Made by a program: the position numbers and the translations under genes. The notes beneath the pieces were generated by a model that saw only the letters and a program-made list of their open reading frames with translations, had not been told where the DNA came from and did no database searches. A stretch of DNA of 33,528 bases from Chara braunii (taxonomy: Eukaryota > Streptophyta > Charophyceae > Charales > Characeae): the NCBI GenBank assembly GCA_003427395.1, contig BFEA01000080.1, positions 3,229,106 to 3,262,633 of the forward strand. The letters run 5' to 3'. Below, in pieces: positions 28,090 through 33,528 of this stretch (position 1 is the stretch's first letter; every line of letters begins with the position of its first letter).

Positions 28090-28210
28090 CTGAAATGTTC
28101 AACAGTTGATCATCACATTTTCAACAACATTTCAACAACTTGTAAACAACTTTTCAACAACTTTTCAACAGCTTTTCAACAGCTTTTCAACAATTGAACA
28201 AGTGTTGAAC
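28090..28210 (+). repeat. 12-bp ACTTTTCAACAA minisatellite
   Basis: At least five consecutive units of ACTTTTCAACAA or GCTTTTCAACAG (28146-28195), embedded in related TTCAACA words. Related to the segment at 19070-19160. Confidence 0.85.
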
Positions 28211-28737
28211 ACAGTGTCGCATATTTATGACATATGTTATCAACGTTGAGTTCCTTCACTTTTGGTGGAACACATGACACTACCCCCGCCAAACCGTTTA
28301 TTAACACGAAACCAACAGTTTAAAATGGGTGCCCACATTTGATAAACCGCCCAAAAAAATGCCCACAATTTTTTTGTTGTGTGCACTCCACATAATGCGA
28401 CCCTGGAATGCCGTCTTTCAGTGAGTCAAACAAAATCCTCCTCTAGTCGCAGTCTTTCCCGGTCAATTGTGCGCTGCCCGTAACTTCGTCCGTGCGTGTG
28501 AGGTTGCGATTTTATCCAAGATTCTAACCTAGCACTTACTTGCTCTACCGGCGTCTTATAGTTTACGTTGATCAATTATTTGGTCAAGCTAATGCGTGCC
28601 TACAAAGTGCACGTTCACACACTCTCTAATCAACTCAAAAGCGTGACACTGTATCACCCCCAATCTCTGAGAATTGGTTGTGGCTGCACAGAAGTGGGAC
28701 ACACCCCTAGATATCGTCAAGGAGCGTACTTCCTATA
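28211..28737. other. Intergenic sequence, nothing recognised
   Basis: No gene, RNA or element end could be identified. Short frames show no motif. Confidence 0.5.
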
Positions 28738-28792
28738 AGCTGCAAGAACGTGCCCAAATACCCTTGTAAGCGTATTCAGGCCGACAACGGGG
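28738..28792 (+). repeat. Dispersed palindromic block, copy 3
   Basis: GCTGCAAGAACGTGCCC, then AAATACCCTTGTAAGCGTATTC (28756-28777 in two parts), then AGGCCGACAACGGGGCAC. It has two substitutions in the right palindrome arm relative to the other copies, so pairing is slightly weaker. Confidence 0.65.
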
Positions 28793-28808
28793 CACCGATG
28801 GGGGTGTT

Positions 28809-28905
28809 TAGGGTGGGGCGGGGATGGGGCACCCCCGCGGCGAGGGTTCGGGGGTAGAACCACTACCCCGGCTTTGCCCCCGGGGGGCCCCGCCTTACAA
28901 CCCTG
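28809..28905. mobile_element. 97-bp GC-rich foldback with hAT-like end
   Basis: The right end reads CAACCCTG, the complement of the CAGGGTTG terminus seen at 3967. The left end, TAGGGTGGGGCGGGG, mirrors it roughly (CAGGGTTGTAAGGCGGGG inward from the right). The interior holds GGGGGC/GCCCCC words that fold back. No target duplication is visible. It may be a very short non-autonomous hAT-like element or a truncated copy. Confidence 0.4.
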
Positions 28906-29470
28906 ACTCTCACAACCTGAGCCCCTGCAACATGACTTTGACTCAGTCGAATTAGGCTCCTAGGGGAGGGTCATTTTCACGCCCCTCTACTCGTAGGTTT
29001 ACTAACCATTTCTGAGAATCTGGCCACACTCATTCACCCGCGAACCAAGACTTCATTTGAACGAGATATTTGCAATAATTATAAAACAATATCTAGCCCC
29101 CCACTGTCCCATGGAGGCTGTTTCCTCTGGTCCTTATCCCAGTGTCTCGGCTAGTATTGAACATCTCAAAAATAGCTCGCACGAGAGGTAGCAACAACGG
29201 TCATCATCAACCTGTCTCGCCTTTCTCAACAGATGAAGGACTGCGCATAGTGCAGACCATACCCAAAAGGCGACCTATATGACCAATTCACCATCTTCTA
29301 TTCCTCATACATCCTATATACACAATTTCTCTTGGCATGACTCATCTTTCCTCATTGGCCCCTCGGCTCTTGGCCTCTTCAAGCTCTTTTGATTTGCGAG
29401 GGCGCATACCAGCCTAGCTTACGAGAAAAACAGTCTATTCCTTTTCGTCCTGCAGACATCTAAAGTGTTC
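28906..29470. other. Intergenic sequence, nothing recognised
   Basis: No coding frame above background, RNA gene or repeat partner within the window was seen. Confidence 0.5.
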
Positions 29471-30230
29471 CATCGTCGTAGGAAGCCCATAATGTGACCG
29501 ACTCGCCCCTCCTCATCTTTCTTCTGACCTTAATAGCCTTGATTTTTCATCAACCTACTGATAAAACCACTAACTCAATAATTGCCCAAATCCATCATCC
29601 TACTCTGTGGCGTCTCCTTAAAGGTATCAAACTCAGGTTCTTCTTCCCCTTCAAGTTAGACTACTTTCTCCGCCTATTCCTGATACCAATAGCTTGGTGA
29701 GGATTCCTCCCCACACCTTTCGCTTTTCCTTTTCTTGTTTTCGACCATCCTCACCCTCACAACCACTTATCCTCATGTCACATTGCTTAGCTTGGCGCCC
29801 TTTTGTTGGTAAGGTTCAGTTGTGTTGTCCTCTTCCCTTCCGCTTTCTCCTCCTAGTCTTACTTCCTCTCCTTCACTCTCAACCTCGGGTCGAGTGTCTC
29901 TCCCCTTACCCTTGTTGAGTTGCGGGCGCATCCTTATCAACAAATTTCTCTACCCCTCTGGTTATATGTGGATCCAGGATCACAATCCATGATCAAACTC
30001 CTCCCCTGTTTCCTTGGAGCGCCCCTCGTGACTAACCCACTCCTCTGTCCAGGGGGTCAACCCATCCGCCATCACTCTCAACTTCCCTTTTTTTCAAGTC
30101 TTTTAGTGGTCCCCATCATTCCTCCCCGTGCTCATGACGGAATTGGCCCCCAGCGGGTTCCCAATAAAGCTCGCTTACTTCCTCCTCCTCCATTGTCGAA
30201 AATTCCAGGTTGTTTAATGTCGCTATAACG
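29471..30230. other. Pyrimidine-rich plus-strand segment
   Basis: Rich in CCTC, TTCC and CTTCT words. Ser/Leu/Pro/Phe-rich frames are open on the plus strand in all three phases for short distances, which argues for composition and not a gene. It may be a leader of the coding-like fragment that follows. Confidence 0.4.
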
Positions 30231-30261
30231 CGTCTCATTCCCCCATGTGAAGCCCAACCAA

Positions 30262-30600
30262 TCCTCTCTCCGTTAGGACCCAGGATATGTCCCTTGAGGG
30301 TCCTAGAACACCGCCTTCTTATGATATCATGGTTAAGCTTTGAGCAATTCCTAGCGAGGACTATGAATCTCTACGCGATAATGTCCTCCAGACTATCCCA
30401 GCCCTGTACCCCGACTATCTCCTCTCCCTCTCTCGACCCAACCATCGATTCCCTCTAGCGCACTGAATCGTCCACTTTGTGACTTTGTCGATCTCGGTGA
30501 TGAAACCTCTGATTTCTTTCCACCCCTCCCAACTGAATAGCGCAGACCACTCTATCACCCTCTCCTCGTCGATTATCGGCGGCCAGATTTCCAGTGATGA
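30262..30600 (+). pseudogene. Weak coding-like fragment, unrecognised
   Basis: One frame reads RTQDMSLEGPRTPPSYDIMV, a stop, then AIPSEDYESLRDNVLQTIPA and LYPDYLLSLSRP. After a frame change it continues RTESSTLCDFVDLGDETSDF and FPPLPTE before more stops. The composition is less biased than the flanks and looks protein-like. No family is recognised. It could be a decayed retroelement structural protein, but that is a guess. Confidence 0.25.
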
Positions 30601-33506
30601 AGCGGAACCAGGCAAAATTTGGCGGACCATGATGGCGTCACCTGGACAACCTCCGCCAATCGAAGAAGCAAGGAGTTGCACATGACAGGGCTGGATGGTA
30701 GAGAATCTGCAAGCCAAGACGAATCGCAACGATCCTGCAATTAAAGTTGGTGTCAACAAGGGATTCTGGCCCGATCTTGTGCTGATATGAAATCATGTCC
30801 GTTCTGATGCACTTGGTTCCTCGTTCATCCCTTCGACGCCTTTTCCCTCCTCCGACATGTAAATTGGCTTTCGAGCATGCAATCAGGAGATCACATAATT
30901 TTGGAACCCCCTAAGCGTCATATATGTGACGCGCCAACTTCCGGACCTGTGCTATCTTTCCTCACTTCCCCCCATTTTTTCTCTGTCTTTTTTGTCGAAT
31001 TTTTGGTGATCATCCAACGAGGCCTCTTTTTGTATTTTCATGAATGTAATATGTGGAGCCCTCAGATCAATTTTTGAAAAATTGTCTTTTTTTTGCAAAT
31101 TGGGAATTATATGGGAATTACATGGAAATTACGCGCGCCTTAGCGAGAGCGCTAGGAATTTGGGTCGACGGTTAGGAATTTCAGAATAAGCCGGATCCGA
31201 CGTGTCCTTTCTTGCGCATGAACGTTCTCAACTTCGTCTTGGAAAACTTTGGAAATTTCGCAGAAATTTGAATAGGCATAGGACTTTCCCATACGCTCGT
31301 TTTGCCGCGCGGATATGATATTTTTCAATTTGAATTAGCCGTAACTGTTCTGGTGCCTTTTTTGCCTTCGCGACAACGCTATGCATGCGAGCCTCCCCTC
31401 CCCGCTTCCCCCCCTGTCCTCGACACTCCCTTCCTCGTGCTCATGCTCCTCCTCTCTCTGTAACCGTTTTCCATCTCCCCATCGCCTTGAGCGTCTTTTC
31501 TTTCCTTCTTGATCGTCTGAATCTTGGTTCCGTTTCGCGCTATCCTTCACGCTCTTCTTCCTCCCGCTCTGATCCCCCGCGCTGAAACACAAGGTCGACC
31601 CCCTATCACTCCCTCTAGCCAAAGAGACGCGCCGTGTAAGAGGGAAATTCCTGATACACGACGATTTTAATTGGCTGCAGTGGGGATCCAAAGGATCGAC
31701 ATGACTTTCGACGGACAATCCCTGAGTCTTCTTCTACTCCTCCCTGTCTCAGTCCTAACCCTTCCTAACATCTATCCTTCTTTCCGCAACTATAAATTCC
31801 GCAAGCGCTCCCGAAAATCTCTCTCTCGACTCATAAGTCCGCTTCCGGGAAGCTGTGGCTAGATGGTATGAAGGAAAGTGCGAGTCGAAAAGTCCCGACG
31901 AGCTGGCTGTAGTCTTGGCGCTCGGCATGCTGGATCGCCCGACGGACTGTGGGATCCGAGCAGGGCCGTGCAGAGGCTAAATCGGCGGGGTGACGATCGC
32001 TATGGTGGATTGGCACGTGACGACTGGGATCGCCAGTGCAAGTGAGATGTTCGAGTCGGAAGTGAGTGAATGCATGGCCCGGGGCCATGGTGGAATTTTA
32101 TGACAGAAGTGCTCTCTTTCCTTTCTGCTTCAAACTTTGTATCTTCGAATGTGAGTTGCGATCGCTCGGCTTTTAAGCCGGGACATCTCTGGGCAAGATC
32201 GCCTGACATTCTGTGATTGCTTTCTACTCGTTTCTCCCTCCTGGTCTGTGTCCCTACTCTCCTTCCTTCGGTCGCGACATGTCATAATGGATGAATTATA
32301 ATAACTTTGGTTCTCTCACTTCGATATGTGCATGCGGTGAGCCGTGATTGGAGATTTTATTGTAGCATGATTGCAGGGATGATTGGCTAAGCGACTGAAT
32401 GATCGGGTTGCCTGGATTGTCAGACGAATGATGTATGATTAAGATTTGTGTTTACCTTTGTTGCCATGTGGACTGTCGACCCCAACCCGACCGGGCGCCA
32501 ACTTCTCGTGGCCCCGCCGCGCCCCTTCCCGTACAACGAGGAAAGGACACGTGTATGCGAGTGAGACGTACGAGAAGTCGTCGCCAAGATCGGAGGGCGT
32601 TACTAGTTTCCTCCCCAAACTTGGTGCTCTGGATTCGTTGGTGTGGGTTTTGTTATCATCGATACACACTTTCCACCATATTCGTTGTTATTGGCCTTTA
32701 ACGAACTGATCGTCATCCCGTGGGCAGTAGCGGAGCCTCATTGGCCTAACACTCTGTGCAGCAGTTGTTGTCGCCTCGAGCGTTATCAGGCCAAGGGGTT
32801 CCACTATCGCACACGCGGCGAGGACGAACATAAAGAAAAGGCCACTCGGTTGAGGCCTTCCACGTCGAACTCGGAGTTGTGTAACGAGCGCCAACGTGAC
32901 ATCATCCGAAAACGGGATACCACGTGTGTACCCGCCCCCTTTCACGTGAAACGAAGGGCGACGGCTCGTTGGGAAGTCCAGCGATACTTTTTGGATTGAA
33001 TTTCCCATAGCTGCGAGTCCCGCGCGCGCCTTTTTCTCCCTTAAAACCCGCGCGTTGACGAATCTTCTTCTTACTACAGTCGGACCAACACGGGGGATTT
33101 CAGTTCCGTCTGTGTCCCCGCACTCAATTTTCCTAAAATCCTTTGCACACCCGATCATCGCTGCCTTTCCCGGGCCCCTTCCGCAAAACGCAATGCTCCG
33201 ACCGGAAGGTAGCGCAGGGCGTGAGGTTGAGCGTCACAGATGCATGCCCCTCACGCGGGCATATCGCGGAGGGCCTAGTGCAGTGGGGCAGACGGGCCAC
33301 CAAGGTTGTCCCGGAAAATTGCGCCCCCTGCAGACGGGCCTGCATAAAAGTTCAGTGGCCTCAGGGGCATCCAAGGGTAAGTCAGCTGTCAGAGGGGCGC
33401 CGCACAAATAAATTGGACCTTTGAGGGGTGCAACACAAATTTTCCCACAAAAAAAAAGAAATGAGCCTCTGAGCCAAGTTGGTAGACCTACTAAGGGGAG
33501 CTCTCC
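30601..33506. other. No supported gene; includes a CT-rich stretch
   Basis: Many short frames on both strands overlap without a dominant one. The 31385-31610 stretch is pyrimidine-rich on the plus strand (CCTCCCCTCC-type words). An A-box-like GAGCCAAGTTGGTAGACC occurs at about 33471-33488, 19 nt before the final T run, but no B box follows inside the window. Nothing else is recognised. Confidence 0.4.
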
Positions 33507-33528
33507 TTTTTTTTTTTTTTTTTTTTTT
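33507..33528. repeat. T homopolymer at window edge
   Basis: A T run of at least 22 bases that closes the window. Confidence 0.95.

Noticed and set aside
33055-33424. Overlapping plus-strand ORFs of 93-118 codons near the end
   Set aside because: Two frames and the opposite strand are open together, without family motifs or splice context; probably chance.
33465-33528. Possible tRNA head followed by a T-run terminator
   Set aside because: Only an A-box-like string is present, no B box, and the window ends in the T run.

Overview
The window looks like non-genic DNA from a large, repeat-rich eukaryotic nuclear genome. The grounds are GT-AG splice signals, Pol III (tRNA-type) promoter boxes, Ty3/gypsy and hAT-like transposon remains, many long dinucleotide and trinucleotide microsatellites, an assembly gap (N run), and no dense operon-like coding. 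A plant or streptophyte-alga type genome (for example a charophyte) would fit, but that is an inference from texture, not from a diagnostic gene. I see no intact housekeeping gene. The window starts in a (CT)n run and ends in a T run, as contig ends often do.

Layout. About 1-2.8 kb: low-information sequence with one dispersed palindromic block. 2.86-6.3 kb: diverged satellite-like units (about 200 bp) that have received three hAT-like miniature elements. Two are copies of one family lying back to back in opposite orientation (3967-4678 and 4695-about 5463). The third (5673-6198) has a perfect 8-bp target duplication. 6.57-9.29 kb, minus strand: a decayed Ty3/gypsy retrotransposon (gag, zinc knuckle, DTG protease, reverse transcriptase, start of RNase H) with a mutated RT active site. 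10.2-11.4 kb, minus strand: coding-like scraps I cannot name. 11.72-14.63 kb, minus strand: a large decayed coding region of an unrecognised protein built from repeated modules of about 220 residues; this is the most novel item here. 15.2-18.2 kb: AT-rich and repeat-like DNA, then a plus-strand stretch with several good splice donors and one clean 81-bp intron candidate.

18.2-20.9 kb: three tRNA-like Pol III units (two Asn-GTT-like, one Arg-TCT-like), a 126-N gap, and a second copy of the palindromic block. 21.3-25.1 kb: almost entirely satellite and minisatellite DNA: GAA repeats, (GT)n(GA)n compound repeats carrying a 150-bp unit, a tandem duplication of about 370 bp tailed by (TTA)n, and a 20-bp minisatellite. 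25.19-27.9 kb: the only stretch resembling a real protein-coding locus. It has the catalytic end of a Ulp1-type (C48) cysteine protease, a 262-codon highly charged ORF with a canonical GTAAGA donor near its end, and downstream exon-like reading frames. 28-33.5 kb: microsatellite and minisatellite DNA, a third palindromic block, a 97-bp GC-rich foldback with a hAT-like end, and long pyrimidine-rich stretches with only weak coding signals.

The pieces do not form a pathway. The window reads as layered transposon debris. The coding remains from 6.5 to 14.6 kb all run on the minus strand, and those from 25 to 28 kb on the plus strand. No computed search was possible, so all homology statements rest on motif recognition by eye.
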